Shown in pieces: positions 16,532-27,200 of a DNA stretch of 64,000 nt. The stretch's first letter is position 1. Each line of letters opens with the position of its first letter. The notes under the pieces were generated by a model. The model did no database searches. It had not been told where the DNA came from and worked only from the letters and a program-made list of their open reading frames with translations. This DNA is from Desulforapulum autotrophicum (lineage in GTDB: Bacteria > Desulfobacterota > Desulfobacteria > Desulfobacterales > Desulfolunaceae), in NCBI GenBank assembly GCA_020723285.1, contig DYJE01000002.1:62001-126000 (forward strand), given 5' to 3'. The position numbers and the translations under genes are program-made.

Positions 16532-17968
16532 TCAGATGAATCGGATCCTGAACGCGGCAAATACCACCATTTTTAAAAGAATCCATCCATGCCGCCAGCG
16601 GCGTATATTGGTTTTGCCGTAACGTCTCTGGCGGTAACGGATGGGGAGATCGATAATTTTGAGGTTCAGTCTGGCGGCACCAAAAAGGAGATCAAAATCT
16701 CCGAAGGGGTCAAACTCCCCGAAATAACCTCTGTTCCGGGCGATGATGCTGTAATCGTCCTTATATAGAGCCTTTGTTCCACAAAGGGTGTCCTTCACTC
16801 CCTGGCCCAGCAACCAGCTGAATGCCAGACTGAAAAATTTGTTGCCCACCATGTTGAAAAATCGGATGGCCTGGTTTTCCATGGGATAGACCAGTCTCAC
16901 GCCGTTGATGAATTCTCCTCGCCTTGAAACAAGGGCGTTTATGAACCGAGGGAGATCTTCGGGCGGAACGGTGAGGTCTGCATCAAGAATCATGAGAATG
17001 TCACCAACCGCTTTCTCAAAACCCAGTCGGACGGCATCCCCCTTGCCTCTGCCGGTCTGGCTGAAAAGTTTAGCATCGGTTTTGGGGTAATCACGAATGC
17101 ATCGGGAGATGGTTTCGAAAGTCCTGTCGTTGGAATGGCCTTCAACAAAGATCAGCTCCATGCTTCGACCCATGTTCGGCATTCGCCGGAAGATCTCTTC
17201 AATATTCCCGGCTTCGTTCCGTGCTGGGATGATCACCGATACCGAAGGTGGCTGTGTGAGGGATGCAAGATTGGGGCAGGGACGTGTCCGGGCCACCACG
17301 AACGTGGTCATGGCGAACCAGCTGAGCGGAGCTACGGCGGCAAGAAACCGGTTTGACAGAGTTGAGAGGGGTTCGAACCTGAATGGACACAGAATGTGAT
17401 GACTCTCTTTGATGGTTTCGAAACCCGAAAGTTCCAGAAGGTTTGTAATGTCGTTGGGTGCAAACCAGTTCTGTTCCAGATGCTCGGCGGTCATGTTGAA
17501 ACATCGGGCCAGGGACATGGGGATTCTCCAGAGGTTGTTGGGAAAATTCAAAATCAGCCGTGTGGCGCTGTGGCAGTTTTTTTGAATTCTTTCAAACACG
17601 GTCTGGACATCCCAGAGATGGGTCACAAGATCCGAAAGTATGATGACGTCAAAAGTGGTGTTGAAGCAGAGTTCGTGGGCATCGCAGCGAATGAATAAAA
17701 GCTCGGGATGCTTATCCCTGGCTATTTCAATCATGTTCAGCGAAAAATCGATACCCACACCCAACGAAGGCCGGAGCGAGGAAAGCAGATCTCCGTGACC
17801 GCAACCCAGTTCCAGCACCTTCAGGCCCTGGGGTACTAGAAAACGGTAATGCCGGGCGAGGAGTTCAGAATAATAAGCCCCGGCCCATCGGGATTTTGAT
17901 CTGAAATCCGAGGCTCTGTCCCAGTTCGCCATCCGTGCTTTTCTGTCGATGCGTTGTTCCGGAGTCAT
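16532..17968 (-). CDS. bifunctional SAM methyltransferase / GT2 glycosyltransferase fusion
   Basis: 478 residues in two domains. Residues ~1-230 are a class I methyltransferase ('KVLELGCGHGDLLSSL' near 49-64, 'GIDFSLNMIEIA', 'FDVIILSDLVTHLWD'). From ~243 a family 2 glycosyltransferase follows ('SVIIPARNEAGNIEEI', 'FVEGHSNDRTFETI', 'GRGKGDAVRLGFEKAVGDI', 'LMILDADLTVPPEDLP' with the DxD metal site), of the dolichyl-phosphate mannose synthase type. The C-terminus is basic and ends with a short hydrophobic helix. It likely builds and modifies a lipid-linked sugar. It is the first gene of the minus-strand set running to 13228. Confidence 0.88.
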   Translation of the reverse strand: MTPEQRIDRKARMANWDRASDFRSKSRWAGAYYSELLARHYRFLVPQGLKVLELGCGHGDLLSSLRPSLGVGIDFSLNMIEIARDKHPELLFIRCDAHELCFNTTFDVIILSDLVTHLWDVQTVFERIQKNCHSATRLILNFPNNLWRIPMSLARCFNMTAEHLEQNWFAPNDITNLLELSGFETIKESHHILCPFRFEPLSTLSNRFLAAVAPLSWFAMTTFVVARTRPCPNLASLTQPPSVSVIIPARNEAGNIEEIFRRMPNMGRSMELIFVEGHSNDRTFETISRCIRDYPKTDAKLFSQTGRGKGDAVRLGFEKAVGDILMILDADLTVPPEDLPRFINALVSRRGEFINGVRLVYPMENQAIRFFNMVGNKFFSLAFSWLLGQGVKDTLCGTKALYKDDYSIIARNRGYFGEFDPFGDFDLLFGAARLNLKIIDLPIRYRQRRYGKTNIRRWRHGWILLKMVVFAAFRIRFI

Positions 17969-18312
17969 ACCCCTTCTTTTTCCACCGGCTCTGTTAAAAA
18001 ATTCACGTCCACCCTTCGGTTATCCGTCGAACCGGAAATCATACTCTATGATTTGTATTGGGAACGGTCTATATTTCAACCATTGCCACCGATTATGCAA
18101 CCATTATTTTGTATGTGTATAAAATTATCGATAAATTTGTGACGGTCTTTTGATCGCCTGTAAAAAACCTTGTTGATCATTTGTGCTGCATTTTTTAAAG
18201 TTTACTATCACGCATGACGATTAAATCAAGATAGTTAAACACATAATAAACTCTTACACGAATTAAGTTCAATACATACCCATGGTACATACCCAAAGGG
18301 GGGTTTTACCCA
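17969..18312. other. 344-bp divergent intergenic region
   Basis: This AT-rich gap separates divergent genes, so promoters for both should lie here, but I could not pick a convincing -35/-10 pair. The only clear structure is a 9-bp direct repeat TACATACCC at 18273-18281 and 18286-18294 (13-bp period), just before the AAAGGGGGG ribosome-binding site of the gene at 18313. No RNA gene or small coding frame was seen. Confidence 0.6.
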
Positions 18313-21054
18313 ATGAACAAACCCGACGAAGCGCTGAATAAGCGATGGGCCAATGGCCATCTGATTGAAACCGGCGTTTTCTTACTTGTTATCATGGTCA
18401 TGTTCGGCACAGTTTTCTTTTTTGTGGCCAAATCCTATGTTATCAACCATGCAGAAAAGGAGATCCGGAATCTTTTGCTGGAGCACAAAGGACTGCACAA
18501 ATATGTTCAGGAAATCATGCATCCCGCCTTGTACAAATATCAGGCGAACGGTGAATTTCCGAAGACATTTTATGCCCCGGAACTGTTTTCATCCTCATTC
18601 ATGGTGCGGAACCAGCATAAGCTCTACAACGAAGAACGTGAACGTGCGGGACTGCCCCCACTTTATTATAAAATGGCGGCAAAAAATCCAAGAAACCCTG
18701 TCAATCTGGCCGATTCAAGGGAGACACGACTGATCGGCATGTTCAATGCCGACAGGTCCAAAGTGTCTCATCGTGAAATTATTGATATTGATGGAACCAG
18801 CTATCTTTATGTGGCCATCCCCTTTCTTGCCAACACAAAGGCCTGTCTGAAATGCCATGGGCAGAGGGAGGATTCGCCGGTTCAGCTTCAATCCCGTTAT
18901 CCCGGCCAGGGGGGATTCAATGAAAAATTAGGGGAAATCCGGGCGGTCACATCCATCAGGACCCCGCTTCATAAGGAATTCGCCACCATTTTCATGATTG
19001 TTGCGTCTGTACTTGCCGGTGTGATGGGTGCCAGCGTTCTTTTTCTATTCAATTCCAGATTGCGGCAACGGGTGACGGTCCAGACCCGGTCCCTTATGAT
19101 GGAAATTGACGAGCGGAAACGTGCTGAAGTCCGTATTGCTCAGTCTTTTGAGCGTTTCAAGGCTGTTCTCGACAGCATGGACTCCCTGGTCTACGTGGCC
19201 GACATGGACACTTACGAACTTCTTTTCGTCAATCAATACGGCCGAGATACCTGGGGTGATATCGTGGGGCAGACCTGCTGGAAAGTGCTTCAGAAAAATC
19301 AGCCCGGACCTTGCGTTTTCTGCACAAACCACCGGCTTCTTGATGATAACAAACAATCCACCGGAGTTTACGTCTGGGAGTTTCAGAATACCGTGGACAA
19401 GGAATGGTATGAATGCCATGACCAGGCTATCCAATGGATTGACGGTCACTATGTGCGCATGGAAATCGCCACGAACATCACCCAGAGAAAAAAGATGAAT
19501 CAGGCTCTTTCCGAAGAAAAGGAGCTGCTTGCCGTGACATTGAGAAGCATCGGAGATGGTGTTATCACCACAGACATGGCCGGTTGTGTGGTTCTGATCA
19601 ACAATGTGGCTGAAACGCTTACCGGATGGACCCTTCATGAGTCTGTAGGGCGTCCGTTATCGGAAATATTCAACATCATGGATGAATCAACACATCAGGC
19701 ATGGAACGACCCTGTGGGAAAAATTCTGGGTACTGAAATGATGGTCGAACATTTTTACCATGTGATTCTGATGACCCGGTCAGGCCTCGAAAAACGGGTG
19801 GCTTTCAGCGGGTCACCCATCAGAGACGAAAAGAACCGAGCCATCGGAACGGTTCTGGTGTTCCGGGATATTACCGAACAGATCAGGACAGAACAGGAAC
19901 TGATCAAGGTAAAAAAACTCGAATCCATCGGTGTGCTGGCGGGCGGTATCGCACATGATTTTAATAATATCCTGTCGGTCATTCTTGGAAATATCGATTT
20001 TGCCCTGTCACTTTCCGATTCACATATGAGCAACGAATCTAAAGAACTTCTCGACGAAGCGTTGAAAGCTTCCCGTCGCGCCCAGGGGTTGACCCAGCAG
20101 TTGCTTACCTTTGCCAAAGGGGGGGAGCCGGTCAAAGAAACGGCCTGTCTTGCCGATGTGATCACGGAATCCGCCAACTTCATACTCCATGGAGATAAAG
20201 TGGCCTGCCGTTATAATTTCCCGAATGATCTCTGGCTTGTGGATATCGACAAGGGGCAGATCAGTCAGGTGATTCAGAATATCATCCTCAATGCCAGTCA
20301 GGCCATGCCGGGCGGAGGAATGATTGATGTGTCCTGCGAAAACGTCATGGCGGCTGACATCCGGGATTTCGATGCGCCGGAACACAGCCGATATATCAAG
20401 GTCACCATCATGGACAGGGGCATCGGCATTCCGGGCAATATCCTGGAGCGAATCTTTGATCCCTATTTTTCCACGAAGCAGAAAGGAAGCGGCCTTGGTC
20501 TCGCCATCACCCATTCCATCATCACTAAGCATCGAGGCAATATCTTCGTCAATTCAACGCCTGGAACCGGAACAACCTTTACCCTCTATCTTCCTGTTTC
20601 CGGCAATGGTTCAGTGACTTCAAAAAAAGAGGAGAACACCGACGACTCTGGCCGAAAAGCAAGAATCATGGTGATGGATGATGAGGAACAGATTTTAAAG
20701 CTTACAAACCGAATGCTTGGTAAAATGGGTCACGAAGTCGTTCTGGCGACAGACGGCGCTGAGGCGGTCAGACTTTATAAAGAAGCTTGTGACATAGGGC
20801 AGACCATGGATCTGGTGATCATGGATCTGACCATCCCGGGCGGTATGGGTGGGAAAGATGCTGTGAAAGAAATCCTCAGTGTGAATCCCCATGCGAAAGT
20901 CATTGTGTCAAGCGGCTATTCCACCGATCCTGTGATGGCGTCGTACAGTGAATACGGCTTCTGCGGAGCCCTGGTCAAACCTTTTCAGCTGAATGAGCTA
21001 AAGAAAACACTAAAAATGGTGCTGAAGGACCCCATCACGTTTTGTCAAGAATAG
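18313..21054 (+). CDS. hybrid histidine kinase with Tll0287-like (DUF3365) haem-type sensor
   Basis: 913 residues. TM1 is at about 19-41. A periplasmic Tll0287-like region at ~45-220 carries a haem c attachment motif, Cys178-Leu-Lys-Cys181-His182. TM2 is at ~225-250. A first PAS domain at ~275-390 has a Cys-rich loop ('GQTCWKVLQKNQPGPCVFC'); a second PAS is at ~400-535. HisKA has the phospho-acceptor His548 in 'GGIAHDFNN', the ATPase domain shows 'DRGIGIPGN' and 'GSGLGLAI', and a C-terminal receiver has Asp838 in 'IMDLTIPGG'. The haem suggests sensing of redox state or a small gas (inference). No DNA-binding partner is adjacent. Its 3' end overlaps the convergent kinase gene by 20 bp. Confidence 0.9.
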   Translation: MNKPDEALNKRWANGHLIETGVFLLVIMVMFGTVFFFVAKSYVINHAEKEIRNLLLEHKGLHKYVQEIMHPALYKYQANGEFPKTFYAPELFSSSFMVRNQHKLYNEERERAGLPPLYYKMAAKNPRNPVNLADSRETRLIGMFNADRSKVSHREIIDIDGTSYLYVAIPFLANTKACLKCHGQREDSPVQLQSRYPGQGGFNEKLGEIRAVTSIRTPLHKEFATIFMIVASVLAGVMGASVLFLFNSRLRQRVTVQTRSLMMEIDERKRAEVRIAQSFERFKAVLDSMDSLVYVADMDTYELLFVNQYGRDTWGDIVGQTCWKVLQKNQPGPCVFCTNHRLLDDNKQSTGVYVWEFQNTVDKEWYECHDQAIQWIDGHYVRMEIATNITQRKKMNQALSEEKELLAVTLRSIGDGVITTDMAGCVVLINNVAETLTGWTLHESVGRPLSEIFNIMDESTHQAWNDPVGKILGTEMMVEHFYHVILMTRSGLEKRVAFSGSPIRDEKNRAIGTVLVFRDITEQIRTEQELIKVKKLESIGVLAGGIAHDFNNILSVILGNIDFALSLSDSHMSNESKELLDEALKASRRAQGLTQQLLTFAKGGEPVKETACLADVITESANFILHGDKVACRYNFPNDLWLVDIDKGQISQVIQNIILNASQAMPGGGMIDVSCENVMAADIRDFDAPEHSRYIKVTIMDRGIGIPGNILERIFDPYFSTKQKGSGLGLAITHSIITKHRGNIFVNSTPGTGTTFTLYLPVSGNGSVTSKKEENTDDSGRKARIMVMDDEEQILKLTNRMLGKMGHEVVLATDGAEAVRLYKEACDIGQTMDLVIMDLTIPGGMGGKDAVKEILSVNPHAKVIVSSGYSTDPVMASYSEYGFCGALVKPFQLNELKKTLKMVLKDPITFCQE

Positions 21055-22993
21055 TTCTGAGTGTTGCGGAAAGATCCCGGATGGTCAGTGGTTTGTATAA
21101 AAAGGCGCGGATGCCCAGAGCTCCGGCAATATCTTCGGATATTTTCCGGCTGTAGCCTGTGCAGAGCACCACGGGGATTTCAGGTCTAATTTCCATGATT
21201 TTTGTGGCCAGCACATCTCCGGTCATGCGAGGCATGGTCATATCCGTAATCACGAGATCGAAGCTTTCCGGTGACGAACTGAAGCAGGCCAGGGCGTCAA
21301 CGCTGTCGCTGAATGCGGTGGGTTTATAACCCAGAAATTCAAGGGACTCTGAAAGGACCTTGATGATGGACTCTTCATCGTCAACCACAAGTATCCGCTC
21401 ATGGCCGCGGACCAGAGCTTCAGTTTCAGGACGGGTCGTTTCAATGCGATCATCAGTCGCCGGGAAGAAGACGGTGAACGCTGAACCCCGGCCTGGCTTG
21501 CTTTCGCATGTGATGAGGCCATCCATGGATTTCACAATGCCGTATACGGTGGCAAGCCCCATCCCGGTGCCTTCCGACGGTCCTTTGGTTGTAAAATAGG
21601 GCTCGAAAATCAGTTCCTTGATATCAGGAGAAATGCCACATCCTGTGTCGGATATCCTGATTTTGACAAGACCCCCCGGTGCATCCATACGTTCACCCGC
21701 AAGCGCGGGATCATCTGCATCGGTCTTTGTCACCTGGATTTTAAGGGTTCCGCCTTTTTCCTCCATGGCCTGAGCCGCATTGGTGCATAAATTCATGAAA
21801 ACCTGGTGAATCTGGGTGGGGCTGCCAAGAACCGATAAACCGCTTTGAATGTCCGACCGGATGTCAATGGTGGATGGAATGGTGGAACGGATAAGCTTCA
21901 ACACTTCTTTGACAATGATATCCACCTGGACCGGCAATATTTTGTCTTCAGACTGGCGGGCGAAGGCCAGGATCTGCTTGACCAGATCCTTGGCCCTTTG
22001 ACCGGCTGTGAGGATTTCCTTAAGGTGTGGAAGAGACGGACGATTGAGATCTACAGCCATCATGGACAATTCGGTATAGCCGATGATGGAAGAAAGAATG
22101 TTATTGAAATCATGGGCAATACCACCGGCAAGAGTGCCTATGGATTTCATTTTCTGAATATTTCTGAGTTTCTCTTCAAGGGTTTTTTCTTTTTTTTCAA
22201 GCTCAAGCTGATCGGTGATATCCCTCGAAACACCTAGGATATACTGGGGTACGCCTTCATCATTCATGATGGGAATTTTCTTCGTATGAAATATCCGGTG
22301 TCCACTGTTTTTTGAAACAATCGGATCTTCAGGGATGTCCAGGATTGTTTTTGAACGAAGAACATCATCATCCTGAGCGGCAAAAAGATCAGCAAGAAGG
22401 GAGGGAAAACAGTCATGGGCTTTTTTGCCTTCCACGTCTTTACGATTGAGTCCCAGAATTTTTTCTCCAGCCCGGTTGATTCTGAGATATTTTAAATCCT
22501 TCGCATCTTTCACGAATACAATATCGGGTATGTTTTCGATGATGGCCGTAAGAAAAATTTCATTCTGTCTGATGGATTCCAGGAGTTCCCTGTTTTCATG
22601 CTCCAGATAATAATTTCTAAGCCCTTCTTCAATCCGTGATTTGATGAAATCCCCGTCGATGGGCTTTGAAAAATATCCCTGAAGACGGCCCTGGTTGATG
22701 GCTTCAACAAGGGGAGGGAAATCGCTGAACGCTGTAAGAAGGAAACGTCGTGTTTCAGGAAACTCATTGGCCGCGATTTCAAGGAGATCGGTTCCGTTCA
22801 TTTCAGGCATACGTTGATCTGTAATCAATACCTGTATGTTTGTATTTCTCAGTATTTCTAAACCTTCTGCGGCAGAAGAGGCGAGATGGACATGATAATC
22901 CCGCCTGAAGATGGCTTTGAAGCTTGAAAGATTTTCAAGATCGTCATCCACGTAGAGGATGCTCGCTCGCGGGAAGGATACTGAGTCATTCAT
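21035..22993 (-). CDS. hybrid histidine kinase REC-PAS-HisKA-HATPase-REC
   Basis: 652 residues from the ATG at 22993, chosen because AGGAGAAT precedes it and it forms an ATGA overlap with the upstream kinase gene; the frame is open further upstream to 23044. A receiver domain at ~10-125 ('ILYVDDDLENLSSF', 'LITDQRMPEMNGTDLL') is followed by PAS at ~155-275 ('IIENIPDIVFVKDA'). HisKA comes next ('GGIAHDFNNILSSIIG'), then the ATPase ('ISDTGCGISPDI', 'GTGMGLATVYGI'). A second receiver at ~525-645 has 'DLVITDMTMPRMTGD'. There is no membrane segment, so it is cytoplasmic. It is the last gene of a three-kinase minus-strand operon. Confidence 0.92.
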   Translation of the reverse strand: MNDSVSFPRASILYVDDDLENLSSFKAIFRRDYHVHLASSAAEGLEILRNTNIQVLITDQRMPEMNGTDLLEIAANEFPETRRFLLTAFSDFPPLVEAINQGRLQGYFSKPIDGDFIKSRIEEGLRNYYLEHENRELLESIRQNEIFLTAIIENIPDIVFVKDAKDLKYLRINRAGEKILGLNRKDVEGKKAHDCFPSLLADLFAAQDDDVLRSKTILDIPEDPIVSKNSGHRIFHTKKIPIMNDEGVPQYILGVSRDITDQLELEKKEKTLEEKLRNIQKMKSIGTLAGGIAHDFNNILSSIIGYTELSMMAVDLNRPSLPHLKEILTAGQRAKDLVKQILAFARQSEDKILPVQVDIIVKEVLKLIRSTIPSTIDIRSDIQSGLSVLGSPTQIHQVFMNLCTNAAQAMEEKGGTLKIQVTKTDADDPALAGERMDAPGGLVKIRISDTGCGISPDIKELIFEPYFTTKGPSEGTGMGLATVYGIVKSMDGLITCESKPGRGSAFTVFFPATDDRIETTRPETEALVRGHERILVVDDEESIIKVLSESLEFLGYKPTAFSDSVDALACFSSSPESFDLVITDMTMPRMTGDVLATKIMEIRPEIPVVLCTGYSRKISEDIAGALGIRAFLYKPLTIRDLSATLRTILDKT

Positions 22994-24267
22994 ACATTCT
23001 CCTGATCGGCTGGCAATAGTATGGAAAACAACGCTCCGCCGCATGTCGCGGAGCCTGCTTCAATGAAACCCTTGTGATCTTTGATGATTCCGATGCTGAT
23101 GGACAAACCGAGTCCGGTGCCTTTTCCCACGTCCTTGGTTGTAAAAAAAGGATCAAACACCCGTGAAACAATATCGTGAGGGATGCCCGGCCCGTTGTCT
23201 TCGATTTCAATTTTTACAAAAGGTGAGCCCTCGATCGAGTGAATGCCTGTTCGGATGACAATCATGGAATTCCGTGTCTGATCCATCATTTCAAGGGCGT
23301 CAACGGCATTTCCGACGATATTGATAAACACCTGCATCAGCTTTCCCGGAAGTCCCGAAACAGGGAGTATATCGTGAAACTCCCGGACAATCGTGATTTT
23401 ATCCTTATATCGTGTCTTGAGAATGGACAGGGAGGTGTTGATCATCTCGTGGATGTCTATGGGCTGTCTGCCCGCGCTGTCAAGCCGTGAATAACTTCTC
23501 AGGCTGTCCACGATCTCCTCGGTCCTTCGGACCCCTTCGAGTATGTTCGAAACCATTTCAGGAATTTCGCAGATGAGAATATCGTAATCGATATTTTTTT
23601 TGACCTGGACCAGCCTGGCCGAGCAATCCTTTTCAGGACATGAGCTCTGGCAATCCTCATAGGCACGAAGAAGACGCTGAAGATCGCTGATGTCTTTTTG
23701 AAGACCAACAGTGCTTGATTTGATGAAGTTTACCGGGTTGTTGATTTCATGGGCGATGCCTGCGACAAGAACGCCAAGGGCCGCCATTTTTTCCGATTGA
23801 ACGAGGATCTGCTGGGCTGTTTTCAGTTCATCAAAGGCTTTTTCGAGAATCCGGTTTTTTTCTTCAAGATCGGACTTGATTTTTTTAAGGGTCAGATGGA
23901 TTTCCACGCGGGCATGGACTTCTTCCACCTGAAACGGCTTGGTGATGAAATCAACACCGCCGGATTTGAAAGCCTTGATTTTATCGTCTGTTTCCGAAAG
24001 AGCACTGATAAAAACCACCGGGAGGTCCTTTGTTGTCTGATGCTCTTTCAGAAGCCGGCAGACTTCATAACCATCCATTCCCGGCATGGTGACATCGAGA
24101 AGGATCAAATCCGGCGGATCTGAAACAGCGGACTTCAAAGCCAGGTCGCCTCTTGGAAAAATCCTCACCTGATAGCCTCTCTCACGAAGGATATTCCCGA
24201 GAAGCTTGAGGTTCGAGGGTTTGTCATCCACGACCATGATGGTTCCGGCGTTTTTCGGGACGTTCAT
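22990..24267 (-). CDS. REC-HisKA-HATPase sensor kinase
   Basis: 425 residues. A receiver at ~8-125 ('MVVDDKPSNLKLLGNIL', 'DLILLDVTMPGMDGYEVC') is joined by a coiled coil to a kinase of the 'VAGIAHEINNPVNFIKSS' type, with ATPase motifs 'EDNGPGIPHDIV' and 'GKGTGLGLSIS'. A Cys cluster interrupts the HisKA helices ('CQSSCPEKDC', about 205-215) and could bind a metal or sense redox; this is inference. It overlaps both neighbours by ATGA, so translation is coupled. The receiver is probably phosphorylated by the upstream membrane kinase, making a relay. Confidence 0.92.
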   Translation of the reverse strand: MNVPKNAGTIMVVDDKPSNLKLLGNILRERGYQVRIFPRGDLALKSAVSDPPDLILLDVTMPGMDGYEVCRLLKEHQTTKDLPVVFISALSETDDKIKAFKSGGVDFITKPFQVEEVHARVEIHLTLKKIKSDLEEKNRILEKAFDELKTAQQILVQSEKMAALGVLVAGIAHEINNPVNFIKSSTVGLQKDISDLQRLLRAYEDCQSSCPEKDCSARLVQVKKNIDYDILICEIPEMVSNILEGVRRTEEIVDSLRSYSRLDSAGRQPIDIHEMINTSLSILKTRYKDKITIVREFHDILPVSGLPGKLMQVFINIVGNAVDALEMMDQTRNSMIVIRTGIHSIEGSPFVKIEIEDNGPGIPHDIVSRVFDPFFTTKDVGKGTGLGLSISIGIIKDHKGFIEAGSATCGGALFSILLPADQENV

Positions 24268-27200
24268 GAGGGATCCTTTGGATTGTCTGCGTTTAAAAGT
24301 GAAAGCAGACTGTTGTAATCGTAATCATGGGCCAGTTTCATAAGACGTCGTGCGATGGCCGGGTGGATCTCCTCGATTTTCATGATTCCGGCGATCAGTT
24401 CATCGTGATAACCGCCTTCGATGGCTTTTCTGATGGACTGTCCATAGTCTTCAGGCAGAATGGAAATATCCTTTGAGTCCAGATGTCTTTCAGGATCACC
24501 GAATGACAGGGAATCCCCTTCATAGACATAGGTTATGCCCAGATGGTTTTTTATGGCATCCAGAATCACGTTTTCCTTGAAGGGTTTTCGGATAAAATCA
24601 TCGGCACCGAACTTGAGGACATTGATTCGCTCTTCTTCCATAGCGCTGGCGCTGACAGCGATGATCACGGTTTTCTTATCAAGAGATCGTTCATTTTCAA
24701 GGTTTTTGATGATTCGTGTGGCTTCGACTCCGTCCATGACCGGCATGCGAATGTCCATCATGATGACATGGGGATGCCAGGATTTAAAAATCGTCACAGC
24801 TTCGCTGCCGTCCGATGCTTCGCGGATTTCGAATCCCACGCGTTTGAGCATCCGGGACAATATGATCCTGTTGGTCTCCTTGTCATCCACCACCAGGATG
24901 CGTTTGTGATTATGGCCAGGTGAGAGTGTCATCACACGCCTGACGCTGGGTTTCTCGGGAAGATCCTCGGCCCGGCCCTCGACGAATGGAAACGTGAAGG
25001 AAAAAACGCAGCCGTTATCCGGTTTGTTTCTGGCAGAAATGTCACCCCCCAGGAAATGAAGGTACTGCCGGCAAATGGCAAGGCCAAGTCCAGTGCCTTC
25101 CTTGGTCCTTCCATCAGCGCTTTGCTCGAAACTGTCAAAAATGGTCTTCAGTTCGTTTTCCGGTATGCCGGGCCCAGTATCTTCAATTTCCACGAAAAGA
25201 ATCCTGGAATGATCTGGAAGTCTTTCATTCATCACCGGGGGTTTATCTGACGATACCGAAAGGCAGACCGATCCTTTTTCCGTGAATTTTACCGCGTTAC
25301 CAAGAAGGTTGATCAGGATCTGACGCAATTTGCCTTCATCGGCGGAAATATAACGAGGAACATGATCGATGCCATGGATGATCAATTCAAGATTTTTTGC
25401 ATCTGTACGAACCCTGATCATCATATCCACGTCATGAAGAAGGGCATGGAGATCGAAAAGGGTAGGGCGCGTTTCCAATTTACCGGCTTCGATACGTGAC
25501 ATTTCAAGGATGTCGTTGATGATGTGGAGCAGGTGTTCACCGCTTTTCATGATGGTGTCAATGCTGTCTTTCTGGTTAAGATTCAAACCGGTATCGGCAT
25601 GCAGCAACTGGGCGTAGCCCAGGATGGCATTCATGGGTGTCCTGATTTCATGGCTCATGTTGGCCAGGAAGATGCTTTTGGCCTGGCTCGCTTTTTCAGC
25701 CACGGATTTGGCTTCCATGAGTTCAAGCTCCACCTTCCGTCGAATGGAAATTTCCTTTGAAAGCCTTCTGTTCCAGTAAAAAAAGAACAATAAAATCATG
25801 ATGGATACTGCGATAACAGCTCCGACGATACGGATCACTCTGCGCCAGTCCGTGACATGATCGAACCGGATACTCAGCCATTTTCCTGATATGGCGTTTT
25901 TTTCGTCCGGCGGGATGGCGGCAAGGGCTTTGTTCAGGATAGAGACAAGCAGGGGCATGTCTTTACGGACACCTATGGAAAAAGATGTTGACGCCAGATT
26001 TTCTGCCGGAGCCGCGACTTTGAGGTTTGTGATGTTGTTTTTCTGCATCAGATGGACGGCCACGGCCAGATTTTCGATGCATGCATCCGATAACCCGATG
26101 GAAACCTGTTCCAGACTTGAAAGAGGTGTATCCGTCAGAGAAAGCCGGATAGCGGGGTACTGTTTTGTTAACGTTTCCACGGGTGCGTAATCTTTGACCA
26201 GCGATACGTCGCGTCCGTTCAGGTCGTTGAGACCGCTTATGAACGGGGAATCGTTTCGCGTGATGATGACAATGGGGAATGACAGGTAAGGATCTGTGAA
26301 CAAGAGATATTCTCTGCGAACCGGTGTATCCGACACACAGGCCACGATATCCAGCTTTTTTTCTTTGGCTCCGTCAAGGACCTCGGTCCAGGACAGGTCA
26401 GGAACGATTTCAAAGGCCACACCGATTTTTTTCCCAAGCTGTTTGAGGAAGTCGGCACTTATTCCCTGATGACCGCCTTGGGCGTCTCTCCATTCAAACG
26501 GAGGGTAAGCCGGGTCGATTCCAACACGGAGTGTCCGATGTTTATCAAGAAAACCAATTTCATCCATGTTCAAGGAAACAGACGGGGCTGATGGACCGGA
26601 TGTTGAAATAACGCTGTAGCCCGGAACCCAGTCCTGATAGATCCGGTTTTTATCGCGTTCAGGAATGGCGTCAAGAGCTTTGTTTATCAGGCTGACCAAC
26701 TCAGGCCAGTCATTCCGGACGGCCATGGACAAACTTGACAGTTCCTTTTCGGCATACGCCGCAATCTTGAGATTGGTTAAGTGGTATTTCAGTATGGAGT
26801 CGGTGGTTACGGCCAGATTGCCGATCACGGCGTCGTTATCGCCTTTGGAGACGGAAAGAAGAGCGTCTTTAAATGTGTTGTATAAAACCGGTGTGAGTGA
26901 GGTGTGTTCCTTGACAAAATCGTGATGGGAGCTGTTTATCTGAACAGCCACGGATTTTTTTCTTAAATCGTCAACAGAACGTAAAGGGGAGTCCTGCCGG
27001 GTGACGATCACCCGTGGAAACGCGAGATATGCTTTTGAAAAAAGAAAATGTCGTTTCCGTTTTTCACTGACTCCAACACAGGGAAGGACGTCAATTTCTT
27101 TTTTTTCGGCTTTCTTTACGGCCTGATCCCAGGGGATTCCTTTGACCGGCTCGAACCTGATTCCGATTATTTTAGAAATCCGATCCACGTAATCGGCACC

